From Sphingobium sp. Z007 (GTDB taxonomy: Bacteria; Pseudomonadota; Alphaproteobacteria; Sphingomonadales; Sphingomonadaceae): DNA of 64,000 nucleotides. This document shows positions 1 through 10,044 of this stretch, piece by piece (the first letter of the stretch is position 1; every line of letters begins with the position of its first letter). A program made the position numbers and the translations under genes. The DNA is taken from positions 930,001 through 994,000 of the forward strand of contig NZ_FBXK01000005.1 in the NCBI RefSeq assembly GCF_900013425.1, written 5' to 3'. Under the pieces are notes generated by a model, which was not told where the DNA came from, ran no database searches, and worked only from the letters and a program-made list of their open reading frames with translations.

Positions 1-1346
1 AGGCGCTCGCCTCCAAAAATTACGTCACCCCGACCCCAATCCAGCAAAAGGCGATCCCCGTCCTGCTGGAAGGCAAGGATCTGTGCGGCATCGCCCAGAC
101 CGGCACCGGCAAGACCGCGGCCTTCGCGCTGCCCAGCCTCGATTATTTCGCCCGCAATCCCAAGCAGACGCCAGTCAAGGGCTGCCGCATGCTGGTGCTG
201 GCCCCGACCCGCGAACTCGCCGCACAGATCGCGCAGAGCTTCCGCGACTATGGCCGCTTCCTCAAGCTGTCGGTCGAAACCGTGTTCGGCGGCGTGCCGA
301 TCGGCAAGCAGATCCGCGCCTTAAGCGTCGGCGTCGATGTCGTTGTCGCGACGCCGGGCCGCCTGCTCGACCTGATCGACCAGCGCGCCCTGACACTCAA
401 GGACGTCGAAATCTTCGTTCTGGACGAAGCCGACCAGATGATGGACATGGGCTTCATCCATCCCTTGAAGCGCGTCGCCAAGATGCTGCCCGCCGACCGC
501 CAGAATCTCTTCTTCTCGGCCACCATGCCCAAGGAGATTGAGGCGCTCGCCGCGCAGTTCCTCAACAATCCGGTCAAGGTCAGCGTCGCGCCGCAATCGA
601 CCACCGCCGAGCGCGTCGACCAGCAGATGTATTTCGTGAACCAGGGTGAGAAGCAGGCGCTCCTTCATCTGGTGCTCCAGAGCGAAGAGATCGACCGCGC
701 GCTGATCTTCACCCGCACCAAGCATGGCGCGGACCGCGTCGTGCGCTTCCTGGAAGGCGCCGGCATCGACGCCTTCGCCATCCATGGCAACAAGAGCCAG
801 GGTCAGCGCACCACCGCGCTCCAGGCATTCCGCCAGGGCAAGGTGAAGCTCCTGGTCGCGACCGACATCGCCGCACGCGGCATCGACGTGTCCGGCGTCA
901 GCCACGTCATCAACTTCGAAATCCCCAATGTCGCCGAACAATATGTCCACCGCATCGGACGGACGGCGCGCGCCGGTGCCGACGGCATCGCCATCAGCTT
1001 TGTGGCGGATGACGAGCGTCCCTATTTGAAGGCGATCGAAAAGACGACCCGCGTAAAGCTGGAAGTCGTGGCCCTGCCGGAAAACTTCATGGACGCGGTG
1101 CGGGCGTTGCCCAAGCCTGCCGCGCCCAAGAAGGGGCCGAGCCAGACCCCGCAGCAGCAGGCGCGTCGCGCCGATGGCCAGCGCAAATATCAGGACGGCC
1201 AGCGCCAGCAGCGCGGCGCCCCCGATCGCGCGCATCGCGCCGAAGGTGACGCGCCTGCCAAGCGGCCGTTCAACCGTCGCCGCAGCGGTGGTGGCGGGGT
1301 CGGCGCGCACAAGGGCGCCGTCCAGCGCACCGGCGCACCGCGCTAA
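1..1346 (+). CDS. DEAD-box ATP-dependent RNA helicase (5' end outside window)
   Basis: ATP-dependent RNA remodelling enzyme of superfamily 2, probably acting in ribosome assembly or RNA turnover in the cytoplasm. The frame is open from base 3 with no start codon, so the N-terminus lies outside the window. Helicase motifs appear in order: Q-motif (TPTPIQ), Walker A (AQTGTGKT), PTRELA, DEAD (VLDEADQM), SAT (FSATMP), TDIAARGIDV and [10 protein letters not shown]. After the two RecA-like domains comes a basic low-complexity tail rich in Q, R, A and G (roughly the last 90 residues), as in RhlE-type proteins, and probably an RNA-binding tail. The RhlE subgroup is inferred from the tail; the helicase family assignment is certain. 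Confidence 0.95.
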   Translation, partial: ALASKNYVTPTPIQQKAIPVLLEGKDLCGIAQTGTGKTAAFALPSLDYFARNPKQTPVKGCRMLVLAPTRELAAQIAQSFRDYGRFLKLSVETVFGGVPIGKQIRALSVGVDVVVATPGRLLDLIDQRALTLKDVEIFVLDEADQMMDMGFIHPLKRVAKMLPADRQNLFFSATMPKEIEALAAQFLNNPVKVSVAPQSTTAERVDQQMYFVNQGEKQALLHLVLQSEEIDRALIFTRTKHGADRVVRFLEGAGIDAFAIHGNKSQGQRTTALQAFRQGKVKLLVATDIAARGIDVSGVSHVINFEIPNVAEQYVHRIGRTARAGADGIAISFVADDERPYLKAIEKTTRVKLEVVALPENFMDAVRALPKPAAPKKGPSQTPQQQARRADGQRKYQDGQRQQRGAPDRAHRAEGDAPAKRPFNRRRSGGGGVGAHKGAVQRTGAPR

Positions 1347-1365
1347 AAGCATAAACGCCTTTCGT

Positions 1366-1404
1366 TTCGAGCGAAGTCGAGAAACGCGTCTCGACCCGCT
1401 CGAA
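1366..1404. repeat. REP-like imperfect hairpin
   Basis: Inverted repeat just after the helicase stop: the left arm TTCGAGCGAAGTCGAGA pairs with TCTCGACCCGCTCGAA, with one unpaired base. It looks like a dispersed extragenic palindrome and could also end or stabilise the helicase transcript. There is no T-run after it. Confidence 0.55.
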
Positions 1405-1453
1405 CCGGACGGTGCGTTTACCCGGCTTAGAGCGTGATGACTTTTGTATGAAT

Positions 1454-1523
1454 CGTCATTGCGAGCGCAGCGAAGCAATCCAGGCGCGCGCCGTTGGATT
1501 GCTTCGCTGCGCTCGCAATGACG
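1454..1523. repeat. Long perfect inverted repeat (29-bp arms)
   Basis: Arms at 1454-1482 and 1495-1523 are exact reverse complements separated by a 12-base GC-rich loop. The outer arm reads CGTCATTGCGAGCGCAGCGA. Such 'cattgcgagcgcagcgaag' palindromes are common dispersed elements between genes in alphaproteobacteria. It lies between the helicase and the M16 protease and could form a strong cruciform or RNA hairpin. Confidence 0.75.
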
Positions 1524-1616
1524 AAGCAAGTTAACATAAAGTCATCAAACTCTATGCCCTGACATGACCGCTTTGTCAGTGGCCATTCAGGAAAATGCCG
1601 TTAGGCTTCGCCGCCT

Positions 1617-4505
1617 ATGCATTTTATCCCCCGCCGTTCGGCCGCTTCGCTTTCCGTCATCGCCCTGCTTTTGTCGGGCGCGCCACTGGCGGCGCGAACC
1701 GACACCGCACCCGCCGCCACGCAGGCGAACGCCAGCGGTCAGGCGCAGACCCGACCATGGCTCTACGAAAACAGCGATGTGCCGATCGATCCGGCCTGGC
1801 GTTTCGGCACTTTATCCAACGGCCTACGCTACGCTGTCCGGCGCAATGGCGTCCCGCCGGGGCAGGTGTCCGTCCGCCTGCGGATTGACGCCGGATCCCT
1901 GATGGAGCGGCCCGACGAGTTGGGCTACGCTCATTTCATCGAACATCTCTCCATGCGCGGATCGCGCCATGTGCCCGACGGCGAATCCAAACGCATCTGG
2001 CAGCGGCTGGGTGTTACCTTTGGCAGCGACAGCAATGCGCAGACCACGCCAACCGGCACCACCTATGCTCTCGATCTACCGCAGGCGACCCCGACGGCTC
2101 TGACGGAGAGCATGAAAATTCTATCGGGCATGATGACCGATCCCAATATTGTGGATAGCGCCGTCGATGCCGAACGCGCCGTGGTGCTCGCCGAACGGCG
2201 TGAAAGCGATGGCCCGCAAATGCGCATGTCCGACGCCAGTCGGCTGCATTTTTTCGCAGGCCAGCCGCTCGCCGACCATGCGCCGATCGGCACCGTGGCG
2301 ACGCTGACCGCCGCGACCGCCGCCAAGGTGGAGGCGTTCCACCAGCGCTGGTATCGCCCGGAAAACGCCGTCATCTCGATCGCAGGCGATATCGACCCCG
2401 CGCAGGCCGAACAGCTCATCAAGGATAATTTTGCCAGTTGGGCCGTTCCCGGAAAGGGCGCGCCGCTGCCCGATTTCGGCGCGCCGGACGCCAAGCGGCC
2501 CGCAACGCGCGTGGTGGTGGAACCAGGCGTGCCGCTTGGTCTGACGCTGGCTTGGCTGCGGCCATGGACGCCCCATGCCGACACCATCGTTTATAATCAG
2601 GACAAGCTGACCGACATGCTGGCGCTGCAGATCATCAGCCGCCGGCTGGAGCAGGCGGCGCGCGCGGGCGGCAGCTTCCTGCAAGCAGGCGTCGAGCAGC
2701 AGGATGTCAGCCGCTCGGTCGACGGCACCTTCATGACGATCATTCCGACCGGCGAAAATTGGGAGAAGGCGCTGGCCGACGTGCGCGCCGTTGTGGAGGA
2801 CGCGAAGGCGACGCCGCCCAGCGTGGCGGAGATCGAGCGCGAATATGCGCAGATGGATACCGCGCTCAATATCCAGGTCGAAAATGCGGATACGGAACCG
2901 GGCGCCAAGCAGGCCAGCGATCTCGTCAGCGCCGTGGACATTCGTGAAACCACCGTCAGCCCGCAGGCCGCCGTCGAGATTTTCCGGGCGGGCAAGCCTG
3001 CCATGACCCCGGAAAAAATCCTCGATTCCACCCGTCGTCTTTTCTCCGCAGGCGTATTCCGCGCGCTGATGGTCACGGGCAAGGTCCAGCCCGGCCTCGA
3101 CGCCAAGCTCGCCGCCGCGGTCGCTGCGCCGGTGAAGGCGGCCACCAACGCCCGTCTCGCCGACAAGGCGGTGACCATGGACGACCTGCCCAAGCTCGGC
3201 CCGCCCGGAACGGTCGTGTCGCGGACCCCGGTCGGGCTTCAAGGCATGGAAAGCATCGCCTTTGCCAACGGCGTCAAGCTGACCCTCTTCGCCAATGATG
3301 CGGAAACCGAAAAGGTGCGGATCAACGTCCGCTTCGGCCATGGGCAGCAGGCTTTCTCGCCGACCAAGCCGGTCGCCAGCTGGGCTGGTGATTATGCGCT
3401 GGTGGCGGGCGGCATCGGTAAGCTGGGCCAGCGCGAACTGGACGACCTGACCAACGGCCGCCGCATGGGCATGGATTTCTCGATCGACGACGACGCTTTT
3501 GAGATGCAGGCCGTGACCCGTCCCGCCGACTATCGCGATCAACTGCGCCTCTTCGCGACCAAGCTGGCTGAGCCGGGCTGGGACCCGGCGCCGCTTGCGC
3601 GGGTGAAGACTGGCGCGATCGTCGCCTATGACGCCATGTCGCGCGCGCCGGACTCGGTGCTGGGCCGCGATCTCAACTGGCTGTTGCATGACAAGGATGT
3701 GCGTTTCCGCACCCCGTCGCGCGCGGAGATAGAAGCGCTCACGCCGCAGGCGTTCCGCGCGACTTGGGAACCGATCCTCGCTTCCGGGCCGATCGAGGTG
3801 CAGATTTTCGGCCAGGTAAAGGCCGACGAGGCGATCCAGGCGGTCGCCGCGACCTTCGGCGCTCTGCCGGCCCGGCCTGACGTGCCCGTTCCCCCGATCA
3901 ACCGGGCGATGCGCTTCCCCGCCCATGTCGAAACCCCGGTTGTTCTGCGGCACAAGGGCGATAAGGAACAGGCGGCGGCGGTCATGGCCTGGCCGACGGC
4001 GGGTGGCTTCGAACTGCAAAAGGAAGCACGCCAGTTAGAGATATTGACCCAGATTTTCAACGACCGCCTGTTCGACAAGCTGCGCTCTACCGAAGGCGCG
4101 GCCTACTCGCCCAGCGTCCAGAATAACTGGCCCTTCTCCTACGAAAGCGGCGGCTACATCCTGGTCACCAGCCAGGTCCGGCCCGACAAGATCGCCTATT
4201 TCTACAGCGTGGTGAAGGACACGGCGGCCGATCTCGCCAAGACGCTGGTCAGCGATGACGAACTGCAACGCGCCGTCGCGCCGATGCGGCAGTTGCTGAT
4301 GCGGGCCAGCACCGGCAACGCCTTCTGGATGAACCAGATGGAGGGCACGACCCATGACGCACGCTATGTCGATGCGATGAAAAACATGTCTCAGGACATG
4401 CTCACCGTCACGCCTGCGCAATTGCAGGCGCTCGCGGCGAAATATCTGGTGCCGGGGAAGAGCTGGTCGACGGTCGTCCTGCCCGAAGGGGTGACGGCGC
4501 GCTGA
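1617..4505 (+). CDS. M16 family zinc metalloprotease (PqqL/insulinase-like), exported
   Basis: Predicted periplasmic zinc peptidase of 962 residues, about twice the length of a single-unit M16 protein, so it should hold two tandem M16 units as in PqqL-type enzymes. The N-terminus is a signal peptide (basic start, hydrophobic stretch at residues 11-25, AxA-like end). The inverted zinc motif HFIEH is at residues 106-110, with the expected downstream glutamate E186 exactly 76 residues later, so the N-terminal unit should be catalytic. The C-terminal half (from about residue 530) lacks this motif and is the usual inactive unit. It stands alone between a repeat-rich spacer and a converging mini-gene. 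Substrate unknown. Confidence 0.9.
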   Translation: MHFIPRRSAASLSVIALLLSGAPLAARTDTAPAATQANASGQAQTRPWLYENSDVPIDPAWRFGTLSNGLRYAVRRNGVPPGQVSVRLRIDAGSLMERPDELGYAHFIEHLSMRGSRHVPDGESKRIWQRLGVTFGSDSNAQTTPTGTTYALDLPQATPTALTESMKILSGMMTDPNIVDSAVDAERAVVLAERRESDGPQMRMSDASRLHFFAGQPLADHAPIGTVATLTAATAAKVEAFHQRWYRPENAVISIAGDIDPAQAEQLIKDNFASWAVPGKGAPLPDFGAPDAKRPATRVVVEPGVPLGLTLAWLRPWTPHADTIVYNQDKLTDMLALQIISRRLEQAARAGGSFLQAGVEQQDVSRSVDGTFMTIIPTGENWEKALADVRAVVEDAKATPPSVAEIEREYAQMDTALNIQVENADTEPGAKQASDLVSAVDIRETTVSPQAAVEIFRAGKPAMTPEKILDSTRRLFSAGVFRALMVTGKVQPGLDAKLAAAVAAPVKAATNARLADKAVTMDDLPKLGPPGTVVSRTPVGLQGMESIAFANGVKLTLFANDAETEKVRINVRFGHGQQAFSPTKPVASWAGDYALVAGGIGKLGQRELDDLTNGRRMGMDFSIDDDAFEMQAVTRPADYRDQLRLFATKLAEPGWDPAPLARVKTGAIVAYDAMSRAPDSVLGRDLNWLLHDKDVRFRTPSRAEIEALTPQAFRATWEPILASGPIEVQIFGQVKADEAIQAVAATFGALPARPDVPVPPINRAMRFPAHVETPVVLRHKGDKEQAAAVMAWPTAGGFELQKEARQLEILTQIFNDRLFDKLRSTEGAAYSPSVQNNWPFSYESGGYILVTSQVRPDKIAYFYSVVKDTAADLAKTLVSDDELQRAVAPMRQLLMRASTGNAFWMNQMEGTTHDARYVDAMKNMSQDMLTVTPAQLQALAAKYLVPGKSWSTVVLPEGVTAR

Positions 4506-4520
4506 TCGCGCCGCCCCGCA

Positions 4521-4679
4521 TCACGCTGGTTCGTGAATCTCCATCAACTGTTCGTAGAGGCGGACATATTCCAGGTGGAGGTCGCGGATCGCGGGATTGG
4601 TGGATTGCGCTGCGAGTTCGCGGTTCCTTTCCAGCCGTTCCGCGAAATAGCGCCGGTCAAAACAAGGCGTCGTTTTCAT
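4521..4679 (-). CDS. Small conserved-looking protein, 52 aa
   Basis: Short open frame converging on the M16 protease; its stop lies 15 bases past that gene's stop. The start is well supported: GGGAGG sits six bases before the ATG. The product begins MKTTPCFDRRYFAERLERNR and is charged and probably helical (many R, E and L; a second segment with IRDLHLEYVRLYEQLMEIHE), with no signal peptide or membrane segment. I do not recognise a named family; sphingomonads carry many proteins of this size and composition. The evidence for coding is the strong ribosome site and the sensible codon use; a chance ORF remains possible. Confidence 0.6.
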   Translation of the reverse strand: MKTTPCFDRRYFAERLERNRELAAQSTNPAIRDLHLEYVRLYEQLMEIHEPA

Positions 4680-4973
4680 TCATGGCCTCCCATCATGGTC
4701 GGGCGGATAAATGGATTAGACATCAATAAGTTGCGCTGGCCTATGAGGGTGCGCACGCCGTGCGGCAGATGGTGATCCTGGTGCGGTAGGGTGGTGTAGT
4801 GGATTAGCCGGCCCTCGCGCGCGGACCGTGCTAGCGCCGCGCGTCATTATGGCATCGCGACAGGACGGTTGCGCTCATGGCCCTGCCGGCAGTGGCCCGA
4901 ACCGGTCGGATACAGCCCGCCGGGCTTTACGCCTTGCGCTGCCAGGCATGAGCCTACGCGCGGGGCGAAAGCG

Positions 4974-5603
4974 CTAAACTCCGCGCAGCGCGGCGACGAT
5001 CATCTGTGCGGTGCGCTGGGCGGCGCTGCTCGCCGACAGCCGTGGCCGCGACAGGCTGCGGTGGCCCAGCCCGAAAAGGCAGGCAAGGATCATTTCCTCC
5101 GCGGCGTCCAGCGCATCGCCGGACAGCTTGTCATTGGCCGCGCAGGCGAAATAGCGTATGTAGGTGCGGAACCGCTGGCACATCGCGCCAATCGTGTCGG
5201 CGACGGCGGGGTTGCGGAAACTTTCGGCCAATATGTCAAAGGACAGGGCCTCGTCTTTCTCGTCGATCGTATGCAACAGCAATTGTTCGAACGTCTCCTC
5301 TATCGTCAATTCATCCGAATCCAGCCGCGCCTGAATCTCCGCCATTTCAAGGCACCACTCATCCGCATCGTCATGGACCAGCGCCTCGATTATATCTTCC
5401 TTGCTCTTGAACAGGCGGTATATCTGGCCAACCGAAACCTGGGCGGCAACTGCCAGTTCGGCCATAGCGGTCTGGTGAAATCCATGGCTGTCGAATAAGC
5501 TACGGGCGGCCGTCAAAATGCGCACACGACCGTTTTTTTCTTGCTGCACTGCAACCACGTCCACCCCTTCAACATTTTTTGCCTCTTGAAATCCCATAGC
5601 CAT
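4974..5603 (-). CDS. TetR/AcrR family repressor of the adjacent RND efflux operon
   Basis: DNA-binding repressor of 209 residues, divergent from the efflux operon that starts at 5681. The N-terminal TetR helix-turn-helix is clear (ILTAARSLFDSHGFHQTAMA, then VAAQVSVGQIYRLFKSKEDI). The rest is the variable ligand-binding domain. Longer in-frame starts exist up to 5696, but they would run through the palindromic operator at 5625-5642 and into the divergent gene; the ATG at 5603 (MAMGFQEAKN) has a GCAGG ribosome site and leaves the operator free. Family and position suggest it represses both itself and the pump until a drug or metabolite binds. Confidence 0.88.
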   Translation of the reverse strand: MAMGFQEAKNVEGVDVVAVQQEKNGRVRILTAARSLFDSHGFHQTAMAELAVAAQVSVGQIYRLFKSKEDIIEALVHDDADEWCLEMAEIQARLDSDELTIEETFEQLLLHTIDEKDEALSFDILAESFRNPAVADTIGAMCQRFRTYIRYFACAANDKLSGDALDAAEEMILACLFGLGHRSLSRPRLSASSAAQRTAQMIVAALRGV

Positions 5604-5624
5604 GATCGTACCTGCCCGGCAAGC

Positions 5625-5642
5625 GGAATGAATGTTCATTCC
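5625..5642. promoter_or_regulatory. Palindromic operator of the TetR/RND divergent region
   Basis: GGAATGAATGTTCATTCC has perfect 8-base arms around a TG centre. It sits 22 bases before the repressor start and 38 bases before the efflux adaptor start, the expected place for a TetR-type operator that covers both promoters. Regulator-operator pairing is inferred from position and symmetry. Confidence 0.7.
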
Positions 5643-5680
5643 ATATCTTTGATCCCTAATTCGAAACGGATATTCAAACG

Positions 5681-6862
5681 ATGCAAAAGGGGACAATCAT
5701 CGGTCTGCTGGCGTGCGCGTCGGCTCTGGCGCTAAGCGGCTGCGGCGAAAGTCCGCCACCAGCGCCTCCGCCGCCTGCCGTTGGCGTGGTCACGCTCAAG
5801 GTCGAATCGGCGCCGCTGATCAATGAACTTCCGGGCCGAATTGTCGCATTCGAGACCGCCGAAGTGCGACCCCAGATCAGCGGCGTCATCCGTCGTCGCC
5901 TGTTCCAGGAAGGCGGCAATGTCCGCGCCGGTCAGCTTCTTTACGAAATCGATGATGCGCCCTATCGCGCCGCGCTGGCCCAGGCGCAGGGTTCGCTCGC
6001 GCGCGCCAATGCCGCGATCCGATCGACCGGGTTGCAGGCGCAGCGCTACAAAGATCTCGTCGGCATCAACGCTGTCAGCCGCCAGGAATATGATGACGCG
6101 GACGCCGCGGCCCAACAGGCGCGCGCCGATGTTGCAGCGCAACGTGGCGCAGTCCAGGCGGCGCAGGTAAATCAGAATTTCACCCGCATCCGCGCGCCCA
6201 TTTCAGGCCGGATCAGCCGCTCGCTCTTTACGCCCGGCGCCCTGGTGCAGGCGGGGCAGGCCGACGCGCTCACGACGATTCAGCGCACGGATACTGTCTA
6301 TGTCGATGTCTCGCAGTCGGCCGCACAGATCATCGACCTCAAGCAGGCGATGAAGAGCGGCGGCGTCAGCCAGGCCGATGGCGCGCGTATCCAGTTGCTG
6401 CTGCCCAATGGCAGCGTCTATCCGATCGAGGGCCGCCTGCAATTTTCCGAAGTCACCGTCGATCCCACATCAGGCGCGGTAACCTTGCGCGCCACCTTCC
6501 CCAACCCCGATGGCCTGTTGCTGCCCGGCATGTATGTCCGCGCAAAGCTGGTGGAGGGGCAGCGGACGCAAGCGATCCTGGCGCCGCAACAGGGCATCAG
6601 TCGCGATCCCCGTGGCCGGGCGACCGCCATGGTCGTGGGCAAGGATAGTAAGGTCGAAATACGCCAGGTGACGGTCGATCGCGCCGTCGGCGACAAGTGG
6701 ATCGTGACGGGCGGTCTGAAGGCTGGTGACCGGTTGATCGTCGAAGGGCTCGTGAACCTGCGTCCCGGCACGGTCGTCAAGCCCGGCGCGCCGCAACAGG
6801 TAACGGCGACCCAGGCCGACGGGCAAAAGGGCGCGCCGTCGGCCCAGGGCGGGGCGAACTAA
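5681..6862 (+). CDS. RND efflux periplasmic adaptor, lipoprotein (AcrA/MexA-like)
   Basis: Membrane-fusion protein that links the inner-membrane pump to the outer-membrane channel. It is 393 residues with a lipoprotein signal peptide (lipobox LSGC, lipidated Cys21) followed by a Pro-rich linker. The barrel-sandwich/lipoyl half-motifs and a coiled-coil hairpin follow (VRPQISGVIRRRLFQEGG near residue 65; the Ala/Gln-rich hairpin at about 100-165; the return half IRAPISGRISRSLFTPGALV). It is first in a three-gene operon; the pump begins four bases after its stop. Confidence 0.95.
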   Translation: MQKGTIIGLLACASALALSGCGESPPPAPPPPAVGVVTLKVESAPLINELPGRIVAFETAEVRPQISGVIRRRLFQEGGNVRAGQLLYEIDDAPYRAALAQAQGSLARANAAIRSTGLQAQRYKDLVGINAVSRQEYDDADAAAQQARADVAAQRGAVQAAQVNQNFTRIRAPISGRISRSLFTPGALVQAGQADALTTIQRTDTVYVDVSQSAAQIIDLKQAMKSGGVSQADGARIQLLLPNGSVYPIEGRLQFSEVTVDPTSGAVTLRATFPNPDGLLLPGMYVRAKLVEGQRTQAILAPQQGISRDPRGRATAMVVGKDSKVEIRQVTVDRAVGDKWIVTGGLKAGDRLIVEGLVNLRPGTVVKPGAPQQVTATQADGQKGAPSAQGGAN

Positions 6863-6865
6863 ACC

Positions 6866-9800
6866 ATGGCCCGCTATTTTATCGACCGACCCATTTTCGC
6901 ATGGGTCATCGCCATAGTCATCATGCTCGCGGGCCTGCTCGCGATGCGGTCGCTGCCGGTCGCGCAGTTCCCCGAAATCGCGCCGCCCGCGGTCACCATC
7001 GCCACCAGCTATCCCGGTGCCAACGCGCAAACGCTGGAAAGCACCACCACCCAGATTATCGAGCAACAGCTCAAGGGCATCGACAATCTGCGCTATTTCT
7101 CCTCGACCAGCGACGGGTCGGGCAATCTCAACATCACCTTGACCTTCGAACAGGGCACCGATCCCGACATTGCCCAGGTGCAGGTGCAGAATAAATTGTC
7201 GCAGGCGACGCCGCTCCTGCCGCAGGAAGTGCAGCAGCAGGGTCTGCGCGTCGGCAAGTCGACCTCCAGCTTCCTGCTCATCATGGCGGTCTATGCCGAT
7301 GACGGCATCCACGACCAGGAGGACGCGGCCGACTTTATCGCGTCCAATCTGCAAGACCCGATCAGCCGCGTGACCGGCGTGGGCGATACGCAATTGTTCG
7401 GCTCGCAATATGCGATGCGCATCTGGCTCGATCCCTACAAGATGGCCAATCTGGGCGTCACCACCGGCGACGTGAAGTCCGCGATCACCGCCGAGAATGC
7501 GCAGGTTTCCGCCGGTCAAATCGGCGGATCGCCCTCGCCCAAGGGGCAGGCGCTCAACGCCACCGTCACCGCTCAGTCGCGCCTGCGCACGCCGGAGGAG
7601 TTTCGCAACATCCGCTTGCGCAGCAACAGCGACGGCTCCGTGGTGCTCATGTCCGATGTGGCGCGTGTCGAACTGGGCGCGGAAAATTACGGCTTCGGCG
7701 TAAAATTCCAGGGCCATCCGGCATCGGGTTTCGGCGTCAAGCTGGCGCCGGGCGCCAACGCGCTCGATACGGTGCAGGCGGTCAAGGACCGCGTCGATCA
7801 GCTGTCGAAGAATTTCCCCACCTGGGTGAAATATGACTTCCCGGTCGACAATTCGACCTTCGTCAAGCTGTCGGTCGAACAGGTCATCCATACCCTGTTC
7901 GAAGCCGTGCTGCTGGTCTTCGTCGTCATGTTCCTGTTCCTGCAAAACTGGCGCGCGACCTTGATCCCGACGATCGCGGTGCCGGTGGTGCTGCTGGGGT
8001 CGCTGGCGATACTAAGTGCGGCCGGTTTCACCATCAACACGCTGACCCTGTTCGGCATGGTGCTGGCGATCGGTCTGCTGGTCGACGATGCGATCGTCGT
8101 CGTCGAAAATGTCGAACGTCTAATCCAGGACGAAGGGCTCAGCCCCAAGGAAGCTGCGCGCAAGTCGATGGACGAGATTAGCGGCGCGCTGATCGGCATC
8201 GGTCTTGTCCTGTCGGCCGTGTTCCTGCCGATGGCTTTCTTCGGCGGCTCGACCGGCGTCATCTTCCGCCAGTTCTCGATCACGATCGTTTCGTCGATGA
8301 TCCTCTCGGTGCTGGTGGCGTTGATCCTGACCCCGGCGCTGTGCGCCACCATCCTCAAACCCGCATCGGCCGGACATAGCTGGAACGGGCCGATCGGCTC
8401 AGTCTTCGGCCGATTCTTCGACTGGTTCAACCGCACGTTCGACAAGGGTGTGGTCCGTTATGGCCAGGGCGTCGAAAAGGTGGAACGGCGTTGGGGCCGC
8501 ACCATGCTGGCCTTTGGTCTGATCGTGGTCGGCATGGCCTTCATCTTCCTGCGCCTGCCCAGCGGCTTCCTGCCGGATGAGGATCAGGGCATCATCATCA
8601 ACCAGGTTTCTTTGCCAGCCGGGTCCACGCTGGAGGAAACGGAGCGCGCTCTGGCCAGAATGCGCGACCATTATATGGTGGATGAAAAGAAGAATGTCTC
8701 GGCGGTCTTCACCATCGCCGGCTTCGGTTTTGTCGGCCAGGGTCAGAATGTGGGCATCGTCTTTTCCCGCATGAAGGATTGGAAGGACCGCAAGGGCGCC
8801 GACAATCAGGTGCCTGCCATCGCCCTGCGCGCCAATATGGCGTTCCAGAAGATCTCGTCAGGCATGGCGTTCGCCTTCGTGCCGCCTGCGGTGCAGGAAC
8901 TGGGCAACGCATCGGGCTTTGACTTCCAACTGCTCGACCAGGGCAATCTGGGTCATGAGAAGCTGCTGGCCGCGCGCAACCAGTTGCTGGGCATGGCCAT
9001 GGGCGACAAGCGTCTGGCGCAGGTCCGCCCTAACGGTCTGGAGGATACGCCGCAGCTCAAGCTGAACGTCGATCAGGCAGCGGCGGGCGCGCTGGGTATT
9101 GCCCAGGCCGACGTCAACGACACGATCAGCACCAATCTGGGCGGCGCCTATGTCAACGACTTCATCGATCGTGATCGCGTGAAGCGGGTCTATGTTCAGG
9201 CCGATGCGCCCTTCCGCACCTCGCCAGACGCCATCAACGCCTTCCATGTGCGCGGCAGCAGCGGGGCGATGGCACCGCTGTCGGCCTTCTCCACCACTGA
9301 ATGGGTGCAGGGTCCGGCCCGTCTGGAACGGTTCAACGGCGTTCCGTCGATGAACATTCAGGGTGCACCGGCTCCCGGCGTGTCCAGCGGCACGGCGATG
9401 CAGGCCATGGAGGAATATGCCGCCAAGCTGCCCGCCGGCATCGGCTACAGCTGGAACGGCATTTCCTATGAGGAACGCACCTCCGGTGGTCAGGCGCCCT
9501 ATGTCTATGCGCTCTCCATGCTGATCGTGTTCCTCTGCCTCGCGGCGCTCTATGAAAGCTGGTCCGTGCCCATCGCGGTGATGCTGGTGGTGCCGCTGGG
9601 CGTGCTGGGCGCGGTGATCGCGGCCACGCTCGCGGGGCTGGATAACGACATCTACCTGCAAGTCGGTCTCATCACGACCATCGGCGTTTCTGCCAAGAAC
9701 GCGATCCTGATCGTGGAGTTCGCCGAAGAGAAGATGCGCGAGGGGATGTCGCCGGCAAAGGCGGCGCTGGAAGCCGGCAAATTGCGCCTGCGGCCGATCC

Positions 9801-10039
9801 TGATGACCAGCTTCGCTTTCATCTTTGGCGTGCTGCCCTTGGCCCTATCGAACGGCGCGGGCGCAGGCGGTCAGAATGCGATCGGTTGGGCCGTGGTCGG
9901 CGGCATGTTGTCGGCCACGCTGCTGGCGATATTCTTCGTCCCCGTCTTCTTCACCGTCGTCAAGCGGCTGTTCCGTGAACATCATAATCATGAGGCGGAC
10001 GGCGATCGGGCGACCCCCAACGCCCCGCAGGAGGCTTGA
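6866..10039 (+). CDS. RND multidrug efflux pump, HAE-1 family (AcrB/MexB-like)
   Basis: Proton-driven inner-membrane transporter of 1057 residues, the normal length for AcrB-type pumps. It starts [20 protein letters not shown] (TM1), has the large periplasmic porter loops, and keeps the proton-relay pair Asp407-Asp408 in TM4 ([13 protein letters not shown]), at the same numbers as in AcrB. The C-terminal half repeats the topology ([15 protein letters not shown] in TM10). Only three or four bases separate it from the adaptor, and the channel gene's ribosome site is inside its last codons, so the three genes are almost certainly co-transcribed. Drug specificity cannot be read from sequence. Confidence 0.97.
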   Translation: MARYFIDRPIFAWVIAIVIMLAGLLAMRSLPVAQFPEIAPPAVTIATSYPGANAQTLESTTTQIIEQQLKGIDNLRYFSSTSDGSGNLNITLTFEQGTDPDIAQVQVQNKLSQATPLLPQEVQQQGLRVGKSTSSFLLIMAVYADDGIHDQEDAADFIASNLQDPISRVTGVGDTQLFGSQYAMRIWLDPYKMANLGVTTGDVKSAITAENAQVSAGQIGGSPSPKGQALNATVTAQSRLRTPEEFRNIRLRSNSDGSVVLMSDVARVELGAENYGFGVKFQGHPASGFGVKLAPGANALDTVQAVKDRVDQLSKNFPTWVKYDFPVDNSTFVKLSVEQVIHTLFEAVLLVFVVMFLFLQNWRATLIPTIAVPVVLLGSLAILSAAGFTINTLTLFGMVLAIGLLVDDAIVVVENVERLIQDEGLSPKEAARKSMDEISGALIGIGLVLSAVFLPMAFFGGSTGVIFRQFSITIVSSMILSVLVALILTPALCATILKPASAGHSWNGPIGSVFGRFFDWFNRTFDKGVVRYGQGVEKVERRWGRTMLAFGLIVVGMAFIFLRLPSGFLPDEDQGIIINQVSLPAGSTLEETERALARMRDHYMVDEKKNVSAVFTIAGFGFVGQGQNVGIVFSRMKDWKDRKGADNQVPAIALRANMAFQKISSGMAFAFVPPAVQELGNASGFDFQLLDQGNLGHEKLLAARNQLLGMAMGDKRLAQVRPNGLEDTPQLKLNVDQAAAGALGIAQADVNDTISTNLGGAYVNDFIDRDRVKRVYVQADAPFRTSPDAINAFHVRGSSGAMAPLSAFSTTEWVQGPARLERFNGVPSMNIQGAPAPGVSSGTAMQAMEEYAAKLPAGIGYSWNGISYEERTSGGQAPYVYALSMLIVFLCLAALYESWSVPIAVMLVVPLGVLGAVIAATLAGLDNDIYLQVGLITTIGVSAKNAILIVEFAEEKMREGMSPAKAALEAGKLRLRPILMTSFAFIFGVLPLALSNGAGAGGQNAIGWAVVGGMLSATLLAIFFVPVFFTVVKRLFREHHNHEADGDRATPNAPQEA

Positions 10040-10044
10040 AAACC

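Noticed and set aside
2121..4019. Long minus-strand frame opposite the M16 protease
   Set aside because: Composition is R/H/G-rich without motifs; the plus strand encodes a complete protease.
6470..7945. 491-codon minus-strand frame across the efflux genes
   Set aside because: Shadow of the adaptor and pump genes; no ribosome site and no recognisable domain.
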